Assembly: GCA_025210805.1 (NCBI GenBank)
Contig: JAOAQX010000001.1
Span: 62,001-126,000 of the forward strand
Source: Flavobacteriales bacterium
Lineage (GTDB): Bacteria > Bacteroidota > Bacteroidia > Flavobacteriales > CAJXXR01
Reading direction: 5' to 3'
Length of the DNA: 64,000 bases
In this document: piece after piece, positions 7,841-16,229 of the stretch
Numbering within the stretch: position 1 is the stretch's first letter
How the letters are laid out: every line of letters starts with the position of its first letter
Program-made: the position numbers and the translations under genes
Notes under the pieces: model-generated
Told to the model about the DNA's origin: nothing
The model's database searches: none
What the model saw: the letters and a program-made list of their open reading frames with translations, nothing else

Positions 7841-8411
7841 AATTTGTCAAAAAAAAAATAAAGTTTAAAAGGTTCTATAAATTATAAAATGAACAATAAA
7901 ATAAGACTGTTTTTTTATTTTTAAGCAGTGTTATATTGTTGATCGTTAGTTTGATTGCTTTGTTTGAGTTATGAAAGTTACATAATTTTAGGCAATCATA
8001 TTTCACATTTACAATAGTCAACAAAAATTTGACCAAAAAATTTGATGTAAGTCAAAATGAAATATAATTTTAGTATATATAATAGATTGTTAGGTATTTA
8101 CGAGTTATTTGTTTTAACAATAATTTTAAATAAATCAGTTTCGGTTTTTAAAAACGTTCTAAAGAAGGAATTCATTCTTGATTTTTCACCTGCCAAACTT
8201 TGATATTTTATACAAGGTATGGTGAAAAATGAATAGAAATATTTTTATCAAGAAAAAAAAGAAGATTCTACATTTTTAACTTTAAATTTGTCGTTCGTCA
8301 ATATCTTAAATTATGATTAGGTGTTAAAAGATTATTGACAAAAAAATAGGTCGAAATAGTACAGTTTAAAGGTGCATTTCGTATGGGTATAAAGCATGTT
8401 AGGAAGAAAAA
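7841..8411. other. Divergent spacer between cytochrome operon and arginase
   Basis: No gene was found in these 571 bp, which are very AT-rich. The only structured signal I note is an FNR/CRP-like inverted repeat at 8041-8056. A TAAATTTG box at 8283-8290 could serve the arginase but leaves a leader of over 110 nt and has no -33 partner. Confidence 0.5.
8041..8056. promoter_or_regulatory. FNR/CRP-like inverted repeat
   Basis: TTTGATGTAAGTCAAA has 5 bp arms TTTGA/TCAAA around 6 bp, like the TTGAT-N4-ATCAA class of Crp/Fnr-family sites. It lies 200 bp upstream of the cytochrome operon. Such a short site can arise by chance in AT-rich DNA. Confidence 0.3.
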
Positions 8412-9350
8412 ATGGATCGAATTAGGATTATAAAAACGATGTCCGAATTAGGGGCAGGAACAAGAGGAGCAAGTTTAGGGTATGATGCCCTTTGGGTGGC
8501 ATCTATCAATGCTGGAAAGAGAGATTTTTTTAATCAATTTCCTACCACAAGTGTGGCTGTAAGAAATGATTTATTGTTTGATGAAACCGATACGCCTCAA
8601 GCAAAATATTTAGAAGGAATTGCCGAGGTGTATGAAAATTTGTCTCAAGAAGTGCAAAATGCTTTTGAAAACAAAGAATTTCCGATCCTTATTTCTGGAG
8701 CACATTCGGTTTCTGGAGGAACAATAAAAGGAATTGCAGATGCTTTTCCTGATGCAAATATCGGGGTTGTATGGATAGATGCTCATGCCGATATCCATTC
8801 GCCATACACTTCTCCAAGTGGAAATGTACACGGTATGCCATTGGCAACAGCATTATGTCTTAATGATAATGAATTCCAGTTGGATGACCGAGTAATTGAC
8901 CCTAAAACGAAAGAAATTTGGGATGAATTGTGTGGTGATAAACCTAGAATTTCTCCAGATGATTTGGTGTATTTTGCGGTAAGAGATACCGAAATTCCTG
9001 AAGATGAGATTATAGAAGATTTGGGAATTAAGAATTTCACGGTAGAAGAAGTGAGAATGAAGGGGCCCAAGAAATGTGTGAACGAAGCTCTTGAAAGTTT
9101 GAATCATTGTGATATTCTCTATATCTCGTTTGATGTAGATAGTATGGATTCTATGATTTCAAAAGGAACAGGAACACCTGTTTTAAACGGACTTACTCAA
9201 GTGGTAGCGGAAAAGATTATTTATTACCTTTTCCAGTCTCAAAAGGTGGCTTGTTTTGAAATGGTAGAAATCAATCCAACCTTAGATGATAAAGAAAATA
9301 AAATGGCAGAAACAGCCTTTTCCATTTTGGAAAAAATAGTAAAAATGTAA
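8412..9350 (+). CDS. Arginase
   Basis: This 312-residue cytoplasmic enzyme belongs to the ureohydrolase family and most likely hydrolyses arginine to ornithine and urea. The binuclear Mn ligands are visible: His98 in SGAHSVSGGT, Asp123/His125/Asp127 in WIDAHADIHSP, and Asp241/Asp243 in SFDVDSMD. The start MDRIRIIKTMSELGAGTRGAS is typical of Bacteroidota arginases rather than formimidoylglutamases. It precedes argS by 4 bp, so arginine use and charging are co-expressed. A polyamine operon lies 2.6 kb further on; ornithine could feed it, but no ornithine or arginine decarboxylase is in the window. Confidence 0.88.
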   Translation: MDRIRIIKTMSELGAGTRGASLGYDALWVASINAGKRDFFNQFPTTSVAVRNDLLFDETDTPQAKYLEGIAEVYENLSQEVQNAFENKEFPILISGAHSVSGGTIKGIADAFPDANIGVVWIDAHADIHSPYTSPSGNVHGMPLATALCLNDNEFQLDDRVIDPKTKEIWDELCGDKPRISPDDLVYFAVRDTEIPEDEIIEDLGIKNFTVEEVRMKGPKKCVNEALESLNHCDILYISFDVDSMDSMISKGTGTPVLNGLTQVVAEKIIYYLFQSQKVACFEMVEINPTLDDKENKMAETAFSILEKIVKM

Positions 9351-9354
9351 GCTT

Positions 9355-11133
9355 ATGCAACAAATAGAAAATATACTTACCAGTCAAGTTCAAAAAGTAG
9401 TAGAAGAACTTTACGGACTAGAAAATGCACCAATTTCTTTTCAGAAAACAAGAAAAGAATTTGAAGGAGATATTACTTTAGTTACTTTCCCTTTTCTAAA
9501 AGCAGCTAAGAAAAAACCAGAGATGGTGGGTGAAGAAATTGCTCACAAACTTATGGAGATTGAACCTAAAGTAGTAGGTTTTCAAGTAGTAAAAGGTTTT
9601 TTGAATCTTTCAATTTCTGATGAGTACTGGAAATCCATTTTAGCAGAATCTCTTAAAAAAGAAAACTATGGGTGGCAAAAAGCCAATGAAACATCAGAAA
9701 CTGTTTTGGTGGAATTTGCATCACCTAATACAAATAAACCACTTCACCTAGGTCATATACGAAATATCCTTTTGGGGTATTCTGTTTCTCTTATCAATGA
9801 GGCAGCAGGAAATTATGTAAAGAAAGTACAAGTGATCAACGATCGTGGAATTCATATTTGTAAGTCTATGTTGGCTTGGCAAAAATATGGAGCTGGAGAA
9901 ACACCAGAATCTTCGGAAATGAAAGGGGATCATTTAGTAGGAAAATACTATGTGAAATTTGATCAGGTTTATAGAGAAGAAATCAAGGCATTGAAGGAAA
10001 AAGGTATGGAGGAAAAAGAAGCGAAAGCTCAAGCTCCAATCTTTTTAGAAGCCCAAGAAATGCTTAGAAAATGGGAAGGAAATGATCCCGAGATCATGAA
10101 GCTTTGGGAAATGATGAATCAATGGGTTTATGATGGCTTTGAGGTGACCTTTAAAAGAATGGGGGTAGGGTTTGATAAAAATTATTACGAATCAGATACC
10201 TATATTCTTGGGCGTGATGTGGTTTTGGAAGGTCTGGAGAAAGAAGTTTTCTATAGAAGAGAAGATCAATCTGTATGGTGTGATTTAACAGATAAAAAGC
10301 TGGATGAAAAGCTTGTTTTACGTTCAGATGGGACTTCAGTGTATATGACACAAGACATTGGAACAGCCATAGAGCGTCATAAAGATTTTTCTTTTAATAA
10401 GATGATTTATACCGTAGGTGATGAACAGAATTATCACTTCAAAGTACTCTTTTTAATTCTAGAAAAATTGGGATACTCATGGGCACAAAACTGCTCGCAT
10501 CTTAGTTATGGAATGGTCGATTTGCCTTCGGGAAAAATGAAATCTCGAGAAGGAACGGTGGTAGATGCAGACGATTTAATGGAAGCCATGTTTCTTGAAG
10601 CTCAAAAACAAGGAGCAGAGCGAGGTTCTTATGAAGGAGTAGATGCAAAACTCCAAGAAGAACTGAATGAAATCATCGGACAAGGTGCTTTGAAATATTA
10701 TATACTAAAAGTGGATCCTAAGAAGCGAATGACTTTTAATCCAGATGAATCTGTAGATTTACAGGGAAATACGGCTCCGTTTATCCAGTATGCACATGCA
10801 CGTATTTGCTCGATTCTTAGAAAATATGAAGGAGTAGAGAATGTGGATATCCACAAGGCAGAACTCGATACTTATGCCAAAGGATTGGTAAAACTCATTT
10901 ATGATTATCCAGAGGTTATTCAGTTAGCTGCTCAAGAATCTAGCCCAGCTTTGATTGCTAATTATACCTATGATTTGGTGAAGAATTTTAATCATTTTTA
11001 TCAAAACTCACCAATCTTGAGCCTAGAAGATGAAAATCTGAAGGCTTTGAGAATCAATGTATGTCAATCGGTAGCTAAAATTATTAAATCTTCTATGAGT
11101 TTATTAGGAATTCAAGTTCCCGATAGAATGTAG
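9355..11133 (+). CDS. argS: Arginyl-tRNA synthetase
   Basis: This 592-residue class I synthetase charges tRNA-Arg. The N-terminal additional domain is residues 1-110, the HIGH motif is HLGH at 131-134 within SPNTNKPLHLGHIRN, and the KMSKS-equivalent region is GKMKSREGTVV. The C-terminal DALR anticodon-binding domain contains IQYAHARICSILRK and ends with the usual GIQVPDRM. The length is normal. It follows the arginase gene by 4 bp and ends about 100 bp before a bidirectional terminator. Confidence 0.95.
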   Translation: MQQIENILTSQVQKVVEELYGLENAPISFQKTRKEFEGDITLVTFPFLKAAKKKPEMVGEEIAHKLMEIEPKVVGFQVVKGFLNLSISDEYWKSILAESLKKENYGWQKANETSETVLVEFASPNTNKPLHLGHIRNILLGYSVSLINEAAGNYVKKVQVINDRGIHICKSMLAWQKYGAGETPESSEMKGDHLVGKYYVKFDQVYREEIKALKEKGMEEKEAKAQAPIFLEAQEMLRKWEGNDPEIMKLWEMMNQWVYDGFEVTFKRMGVGFDKNYYESDTYILGRDVVLEGLEKEVFYRREDQSVWCDLTDKKLDEKLVLRSDGTSVYMTQDIGTAIERHKDFSFNKMIYTVGDEQNYHFKVLFLILEKLGYSWAQNCSHLSYGMVDLPSGKMKSREGTVVDADDLMEAMFLEAQKQGAERGSYEGVDAKLQEELNEIIGQGALKYYILKVDPKKRMTFNPDESVDLQGNTAPFIQYAHARICSILRKYEGVENVDIHKAELDTYAKGLVKLIYDYPEVIQLAAQESSPALIANYTYDLVKNFNHFYQNSPILSLEDENLKALRINVCQSVAKIIKSSMSLLGIQVPDRM

Positions 11134-11230
11134 TACCAATACTTACGCTTCTAGTTGTAATTTTTCCACAAGTATGATTTCTAAACATAGAGACATCAGA
11201 GGGAAATTGTAGAAGTACATGCATAAAAAA

Positions 11231-11265
11231 AAGCGGAAATTCAAAATGAATTTTCGCTTTTTTTA
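11231..11265. terminator. Bidirectional intrinsic terminator
   Basis: AAGCGGAAATTCA (11231-11243) pairs with TGAATTTTCGCTT (11247-11259, one G-T pair), with A and T runs on either side. It serves argS on the plus strand and the secreted protein gene at 11287 on the minus strand. Confidence 0.85.
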
Positions 11266-11286
11266 TACCTCTATTGAGCATAAAAA

Positions 11287-11796
11287 CTATTTTTTCTCTA
11301 CAGCCTTAAAGGTTGTTTGAAGAAAAATTTGTTTCCAGTTATTATTTTCATAAAAACCAACAGTGAGTTTATAAGTATTCTCATCTATATATTCCCAAAG
11401 GTCTGTTACTCTAAAGTTTTGATATTGATATTGGTACATTAGGTTTCTTCCGAGTCCAAAAACACTTCCTTTGGTAAGGTTTCCTTGATAATCAAACTCC
11501 CAAAATCGTATAATTCCGTTTTCTTTTTCAAATTGTCTGATTCCATGGTTTCTATCACCTACTTTAGCCGTTTTTTCGTCTATAATACCTTTGGTTTTTA
11601 CCACAATAACTTTTCCATTTGCTCCATATTCAAAAGAACTTTCTTGGATGAAAGGTTTTCCATTTTCCCATTTTCCTTCAGCTTTCCATGTTCTATTGAC
11701 TAGATTAGAAAAAATGGATAACTGCTCATTCTGAGCAAATACAGAAGCAGATGAAATAAATAATAATAAAGTAAGAAGTGTTTTTTTCATTTTCAT
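11287..11796 (-). CDS. Secreted hypothetical protein
   Basis: This 169-residue protein has a signal peptide (LLTLLLFISSASVFAQ). The mature part, starting NEQLSIFSNLVNRTWKAEGKW, has alternating strands with many aromatic residues (IIRFWEFDYQGN, NLMYQYQYQNFRVTDLWEY) and looks like a small all-beta, calycin-like domain of the DUF1579 kind. Either Met at 11796 or at 11790 could be the start. It is monocistronic, with a -7 box upstream and a terminator downstream. I cannot name a function. Confidence 0.65.
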   Translation of the reverse strand: MKMKKTLLTLLLFISSASVFAQNEQLSIFSNLVNRTWKAEGKWENGKPFIQESSFEYGANGKVIVVKTKGIIDEKTAKVGDRNHGIRQFEKENGIIRFWEFDYQGNLTKGSVFGLGRNLMYQYQYQNFRVTDLWEYIDENTYKLTVGFYENNNWKQIFLQTTFKAVEKK

Positions 11797-11817
11797 TTTG
11801 CTAAATCATAATTTGTA

Positions 11818-11825
11818 CAAAAATA
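11818..11825 (-). promoter_or_regulatory. -7 box of the secreted protein gene
   Basis: TATTTTTG on the minus strand is an exact TAnnTTTG match, 21-28 bp upstream of the two candidate starts. Confidence 0.5.
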
Positions 11826-11986
11826 GAAGATTTTATACATAAAAATAAGATTTTTCTTTTAACAGTGGCAAATTGAAACTAAATAGAATGTCTTAGTGGT
11901 CTAAGTGAGCATTGGTGTTTGTTTAGGTAATACGAATCAAATATTGAATAAATTGATTAGTTTAGCTCATAATTATTGAAAATAAG

Positions 11987-12364
11987 ATGAATAAACATTT
12001 GGGAAATCAAGTAACGATTGATTTTTATGATTGCTCTTATTCTGTCATAAATTCTGTAGAAAAAATAACGGAAATTATGGAAGGAATCGCTAAATATATG
12101 GGCTTGCATATTGTAAATACTACTATTCATGCCTTTTCTCCTATCGGGGTGAGTGGAGTAGTTGTTATAGAAGAAAGTCATATTGCGGTGCATACTTGGC
12201 CAGAATATGGTTTTGTAGCAATTGATTTTTTTACGTGTAATCAAACCGTGGAGATCCTTAAAGCAAAAGCTTGGTTAAAAGAACAATTAGAATCTCAAAA
12301 AGAAGAAATTCAAGAAATTAAAAGAGGTAATCCTGCATTTTTAAACAAAAAAACTCCTGTATAG
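11987..12364 (+). CDS. speD: S-adenosylmethionine decarboxylase proenzyme
   Basis: This 125-residue protein makes decarboxylated AdoMet, the aminopropyl donor for spermidine. It belongs to the small prokaryotic class: autocleavage is expected at Glu63-Ser64 in IEESHIAVHTWPE, producing the pyruvoyl group, with His69 and Cys84 (FFTC) in their standard positions. It is the first gene of a four-gene cluster, 3 bp before DUF4178 and ending with the membrane-bound aminopropyltransferase at 13604, which is a natural user of its product. Confidence 0.93.
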   Translation: MNKHLGNQVTIDFYDCSYSVINSVEKITEIMEGIAKYMGLHIVNTTIHAFSPIGVSGVVVIEESHIAVHTWPEYGFVAIDFFTCNQTVEILKAKAWLKEQLESQKEEIQEIKRGNPAFLNKKTPV

Positions 12365-12367
12365 ATC

Positions 12368-12841
12368 ATGTTTTGGAAAAATAAGAATAGTCAATTGGAT
12401 GATTGGAAAATTGGTGATCAGATTAAATATATGTCTGAAAAATGGGAAATTATTGCCAAAGATAGATATGAATGGATTCCTTCGGGAAACAGTGTTGAAT
12501 ACACCTTAAAAAGTGGATTTGATGAAATGTTTCTAGAGGTGGAAAAAGAAAAAGATCAGTGGGAACTTACTTTAACAAGAAAAATAGATCTTGGTCTCGA
12601 TGAAATGAAAGAAGCTTTGGAGAATAAAGAATTTGAATACCAAGGAATGTTTTATGAGCTCGAAGAAAGTTATAAAGGAATTTTTAGCTCAGAAACCAAT
12701 AATTTGGGAAGAGAAAGGGTTGAGGAGTTTGTATTTTATTCTGATGAAAATCAGCTAATTTGTATCAGTTATTGGGGGCAGGATGATTATGAAGCTCATT
12801 TTGGAAAAGAAATAAGCATTAACGAAATAAAGAAAAAGTGA
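12368..12841 (+). CDS. DUF4178 domain protein
   Basis: This 157-residue protein has no signal peptide. The region WKIGDQIKYMSEKWEIIAKDRYEW followed by EYTLKSGFDEMFLEVEKEKDQWELTLTRKI matches the DUF4178 pattern, a beta-rich domain. From general knowledge DUF4178 recurs next to SpeD, aminopropyltransferases and small membrane proteins in many bacteria, so it belongs to a polyamine-linked envelope system of unknown chemistry. Its TGA overlaps the ATG of the next gene by one base (TGATG), which implies coupled translation. Confidence 0.8.
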   Translation: MFWKNKNSQLDDWKIGDQIKYMSEKWEIIAKDRYEWIPSGNSVEYTLKSGFDEMFLEVEKEKDQWELTLTRKIDLGLDEMKEALENKEFEYQGMFYELEESYKGIFSSETNNLGRERVEEFVFYSDENQLICISYWGQDDYEAHFGKEISINEIKKK

Positions 12842-13614
12842 TGAAGAAGGTTTTAATATTTTTTTTAAGTTTTACTGCACTATTTTTAAGTAGTTGTGGA
12901 AGTAGTGAAAAAGAAGTCAAAGAAGTTAAAAACGATAGAATCGACTATTATAAAATGAAATATTCTGGAGATAATTTCTCTATTGTTTTAGATGATATGA
13001 AAATCAATGAAACACAAGAATATTTTGTGCATCAACATAAATATCAAATTTTGATTCTCAAGAACGATTCTCTTCATCAGGTAAATAAAGAATGGGTAGA
13101 TGTAAGTAAAGCCCTCTACGAAAAACATAAAAACGATTTGGGAATGGAAATTCTAACCTTTCAAGATGGAGTCGTTTCCGATGTAGCTCGTCCTGTGGGA
13201 TATGGTTGGGCTGTTGGAAATGAAAAACATGGAGAGTGGGTTGCTCCAGATTCTACGAACAATCATTCATCATCCAATTCCTCAGGTCATAATAGAGTGT
13301 GGAGACATTCCAGTACTAGTCCATTTTTCTGGATGTGGTTGGCATCTTCTGGAAGAAGCGGTGTGAGTCGAGGACATTATAACAATTTCCAAAATCACGC
13401 TACTAGTAACAGAGCATTCTACGGAGCAGGTACTAATGGGAAATATGCTCATGGAACCCGAAGTGAAGAACAAAGAACAGCCAGAGCGGGTTATTATACC
13501 CGAAGAGCCACTTCATCGGCAGTAAAAAATTATAATAATAGAAAAACACGTTCCTCTTCTCGTTATTCAAGAGGTTCATCTACAAGATCACGATCAGGAG
13601 GATTTGGAAAATAA
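12841..13614 (+). CDS. Ser/Arg/Gly-rich lipoprotein of the polyamine operon
   Basis: This 257-residue protein starts with a lipoprotein signal (KKVLIFFLSFTALFLSSCGS). I use the ATG at 12841 rather than the preceding GTG because it overlaps the upstream stop as TGATG. Residues 25-125 form a globular domain; from about 135 the chain becomes low-complexity and basic, rich in Ser, His, Arg, Gly and Tyr, ending RSRSGGFGK. That layout (lipoprotein, Ser/Gly-rich tail, GGFG end) resembles the DUF1190/YgiB-YjfM proteins that sit in comparable polyamine-linked operons in Proteobacteria; homology is not proven. The cationic tail could contact anionic surface polymers. Its last 11 bp overlap the next gene. 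Confidence 0.65.
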   Translation: MKKVLIFFLSFTALFLSSCGSSEKEVKEVKNDRIDYYKMKYSGDNFSIVLDDMKINETQEYFVHQHKYQILILKNDSLHQVNKEWVDVSKALYEKHKNDLGMEILTFQDGVVSDVARPVGYGWAVGNEKHGEWVAPDSTNNHSSSNSSGHNRVWRHSSTSPFFWMWLASSGRSGVSRGHYNNFQNHATSNRAFYGAGTNGKYAHGTRSEEQRTARAGYYTRRATSSAVKNYNNRKTRSSSRYSRGSSTRSRSGGFGK

Positions 13615-15145
13615 ATATTCTAAAAAGCAGAAATCTAGGGCATTAAAAATTGCCCTTTTTGCTACAGGTGTTAGCGGAATTGTAGCCGAGTATATTCTTT
13701 CTACTCTGGCGTCTTATTTTATTGGAAATGCGGTTCTTCAGTTTACACTTATTGTTTCTATTATGCTCTTTTCCATGGGATTGGGGAGTAGGATTAGTAA
13801 GTGGTTTACAAAAGAGGTGATTTTTTATTTTATCATCACAGAATTGGTTTTGTCTGTTTTGGTTTCCTTTTCTGCACTCATCGTTTACACCACATACAGT
13901 TACGGAGATGTTTATTGGATTCTCATCTATTTGCTCTCCATTTTTGTTGGAGTTTTGATAGGTCTTGAAATCCCTTTTGCCACAAGAATCAATGATTCTT
14001 ATGAAAGTTTAAGATTAAACATTTCTAGTATTCTAGAAAAAGACTATTTTGGAAGCCTTATCGGAGGTTTGTTTTTTGCCTTTGTAGGCTTACCCTATTT
14101 TGGTCTTACCTACACGCCTTTTATCCTTGGTTTATTGAATTTATTGATTTCTTTTTATCTATTTCGGGTATTAGATGAATATATCTCCAAGAGGAAAAAA
14201 CGCTGGCTTTGGGTGCTTTACCTTATTATTTTTTCTGTTCAAATGATTGGTTTTGTCTTGGCAGAACCTATCGTAAAATATGGAGAACAAAAGAAATATA
14301 AGGACAAAATAGTTTTTAGTAAACAAACGAAATATCAAAAAATCATTCTAACCGAGTGGCAAAATTGGCACTCATTGTATATCAACGGAAATCAGCAACT
14401 CTCTACTTTTGATGAATTTCTTTATCATGAACCCATGGCACATATACCGTTACTGCTTCAAGGTCATCCAAAAAATATTCTAATTTTGGGTGGAGGAGAT
14501 GGATGCTTATTGCGTGAAATATGGAAATATTCAAATATAGAATCAGTGGACTTAGTAGATTTAGATCCTGAAATGGTTCGATTAGGTAAAGAACATCCCG
14601 TTTTTATTGAGTGGAATAAAAATTCCATGAACGATTCACGATTAAAAACTTATGCCGAAGATGGATTCCAGTTTGTAGAAAAATCTAAGAAAAGTTATGA
14701 TATCGTGATGATTGATTTGCCTGACCCAAATAGTGTAGATATTAATAAGTTATACACAAAAGAATTTTACCGTTTACTAAAATCAAAAGTACAAGCCAAT
14801 GGTTTTATTATCACTCAGGCAGGCTCGCCCTATTATGCTACCAAGGCTTTTTATTGTATCCAAAAAACCATGAAAGCAGCCGGATGGAATACATTGCCCA
14901 TGCACAATCAGGTCCTGACTCTAGGAGAGTGGGGATGGATTGTGGGAAGTCATTTTCCACTTGAAAAAAAGCAGGTTGTAAATCTAGAACCTTCAGAAAA
15001 TTTAAAGTGGCTCAATAAAGAATCGCTTACTCAGTTAGTTTCTTTCGGTAAACCTTTAGTAGATACTTCTGGTATTGAGGTGAATACCATTTTTAAACCT
15101 ACTCTTTATCAGTATTATAAAAAAGGTAATTGGAATTTGTATTAA
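13604..15145 (+). CDS. Membrane-anchored polyamine aminopropyltransferase
   Basis: This 513-residue protein has about seven membrane helices in residues 1-225 and a cytosolic spermidine-synthase domain in 235-500. The donor-binding motif is ILILGGGDGCLLREIWKYS, followed by VDLVDLDPEMVRL, and the catalytic region is YDIVMIDLPDPNSVDINKLY. Fusions of this kind are annotated speE-like but their product need not be free spermidine. The start is a TTG at 13604; no ATG occurs until about codon 57, inside a membrane helix. It overlaps the previous lipoprotein gene by 11 bp. The AGGAGG at 13596-13601 is too close to TTG to act as a normal Shine-Dalgarno and is part of the Gly-Gly codons. Confidence 0.85.
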   Translation: MENKYSKKQKSRALKIALFATGVSGIVAEYILSTLASYFIGNAVLQFTLIVSIMLFSMGLGSRISKWFTKEVIFYFIITELVLSVLVSFSALIVYTTYSYGDVYWILIYLLSIFVGVLIGLEIPFATRINDSYESLRLNISSILEKDYFGSLIGGLFFAFVGLPYFGLTYTPFILGLLNLLISFYLFRVLDEYISKRKKRWLWVLYLIIFSVQMIGFVLAEPIVKYGEQKKYKDKIVFSKQTKYQKIILTEWQNWHSLYINGNQQLSTFDEFLYHEPMAHIPLLLQGHPKNILILGGGDGCLLREIWKYSNIESVDLVDLDPEMVRLGKEHPVFIEWNKNSMNDSRLKTYAEDGFQFVEKSKKSYDIVMIDLPDPNSVDINKLYTKEFYRLLKSKVQANGFIITQAGSPYYATKAFYCIQKTMKAAGWNTLPMHNQVLTLGEWGWIVGSHFPLEKKQVVNLEPSENLKWLNKESLTQLVSFGKPLVDTSGIEVNTIFKPTLYQYYKKGNWNLY

Positions 15146-16209
15146 ATAAGATTTCTTTCCTTTTTAATTTGTTTTACCATTTCAATAACCTGAGGTTGAT
15201 AGTTTATGGCATTCTCTAAAACTTTATCTAGCTTTTCATCTGTGTACTCAGAATAGGTCTTTTTCAATAGTTTTATGTCCAAAGGGGTGTTTTGAAGGGC
15301 TTTTTCTAAGAAAATTGTTTTGTTTATTGTTTGAATAGGTTTATCAAAATAAAAGTAATTAACATTTAATAGTTCTAACAAACTTGAGAGTTCTCTATGG
15401 CTGAATGTTAAACTTGTTAAGAAATGTTGCTCTTTATTTTTTAAGGTAATTACTACGTTTGAGCAAGAAGACCAAGGTAACCTGTGATTGGTGGAATAAA
15501 CGAAAACACATTGTTCAATATTTTTAGTTTCAATGATTTTTTCTTTTTTAGAATAATAGAGAACTAGAGTTTTGTCTGTAAAAGAGTATTTTGATTTCAA
15601 TAATTTTGGTTTAGAAAAATATTGAAACAGGATTACAAAAAAAGGTATCAAGAGGATTATTGTTCCTAAAGTTCCATAAATGAGTATTCGAATAATTGCA
15701 CTACTGTTCTCAAAATTTCCTTGAGAAAATAATACGATTCCCAACGGAAAAAGAAGAATTACAAGATAGATTAAATACTTTTTGAGACTATAATTTCCAA
15801 GCTCAATCTCGTCTTGTAAAATAGGTTGATCTTCCAGTTTGATCGTCGCTTTTAGGTTTCCCTTGAAAAAATCGACTATATAATCATGAGGAGAAAATCC
15901 CTTGTTTAGAGTAACGTCATTGGTGATGATAGCCGTACCAATTTTATCTTTTTTTTGATATATTATTTCAAAACATCCTTCTTTTATACCATAGATGAAT
16001 AAGGATTCAATGTCTTTCTCTTTTGATATTATGAATGTTGGAATTGAGGATGTTAATTTTTTTAAGCTCCTTTGATTCATAATTTCATATTGCTGCCCCC
16101 AGTTAAATTCATTAAAAATATTTATGATTTTTTCAAGACTAACAATTCCATAATCTTCAAAATCTAATTTATTTCTATCGGCATATTGAATTTGTACATT
16201 GCCCTTCAT
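15142..16209 (-). CDS. Two-helix membrane protein with PH-like domain, unknown function
   Basis: This 355-residue protein has an N-terminal soluble region (1-150), two membrane helices near 155-205 (YLIYLVILLFPLGIVLF and ILIYGTLGTIILLIPFFVILF), and a C-terminal region (215-300) reading KYSFTDKTLVLYY...ETKNIEQCVFVY, which looks like a bacterial PH-type domain. The end (EYTDEKLDKVLENAINYQPQV) resembles a helical repeat common at the end of Bacteroidota membrane proteins. It converges on the aminopropyltransferase with a 4 bp overlap. I do not recognise a named family. Confidence 0.6.
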   Translation of the reverse strand: MKGNVQIQYADRNKLDFEDYGIVSLEKIINIFNEFNWGQQYEIMNQRSLKKLTSSIPTFIISKEKDIESLFIYGIKEGCFEIIYQKKDKIGTAIITNDVTLNKGFSPHDYIVDFFKGNLKATIKLEDQPILQDEIELGNYSLKKYLIYLVILLFPLGIVLFSQGNFENSSAIIRILIYGTLGTIILLIPFFVILFQYFSKPKLLKSKYSFTDKTLVLYYSKKEKIIETKNIEQCVFVYSTNHRLPWSSCSNVVITLKNKEQHFLTSLTFSHRELSSLLELLNVNYFYFDKPIQTINKTIFLEKALQNTPLDIKLLKKTYSEYTDEKLDKVLENAINYQPQVIEMVKQIKKERNLI

Positions 16210-16229
16210 ATTTGTCTATCAAATTAACT

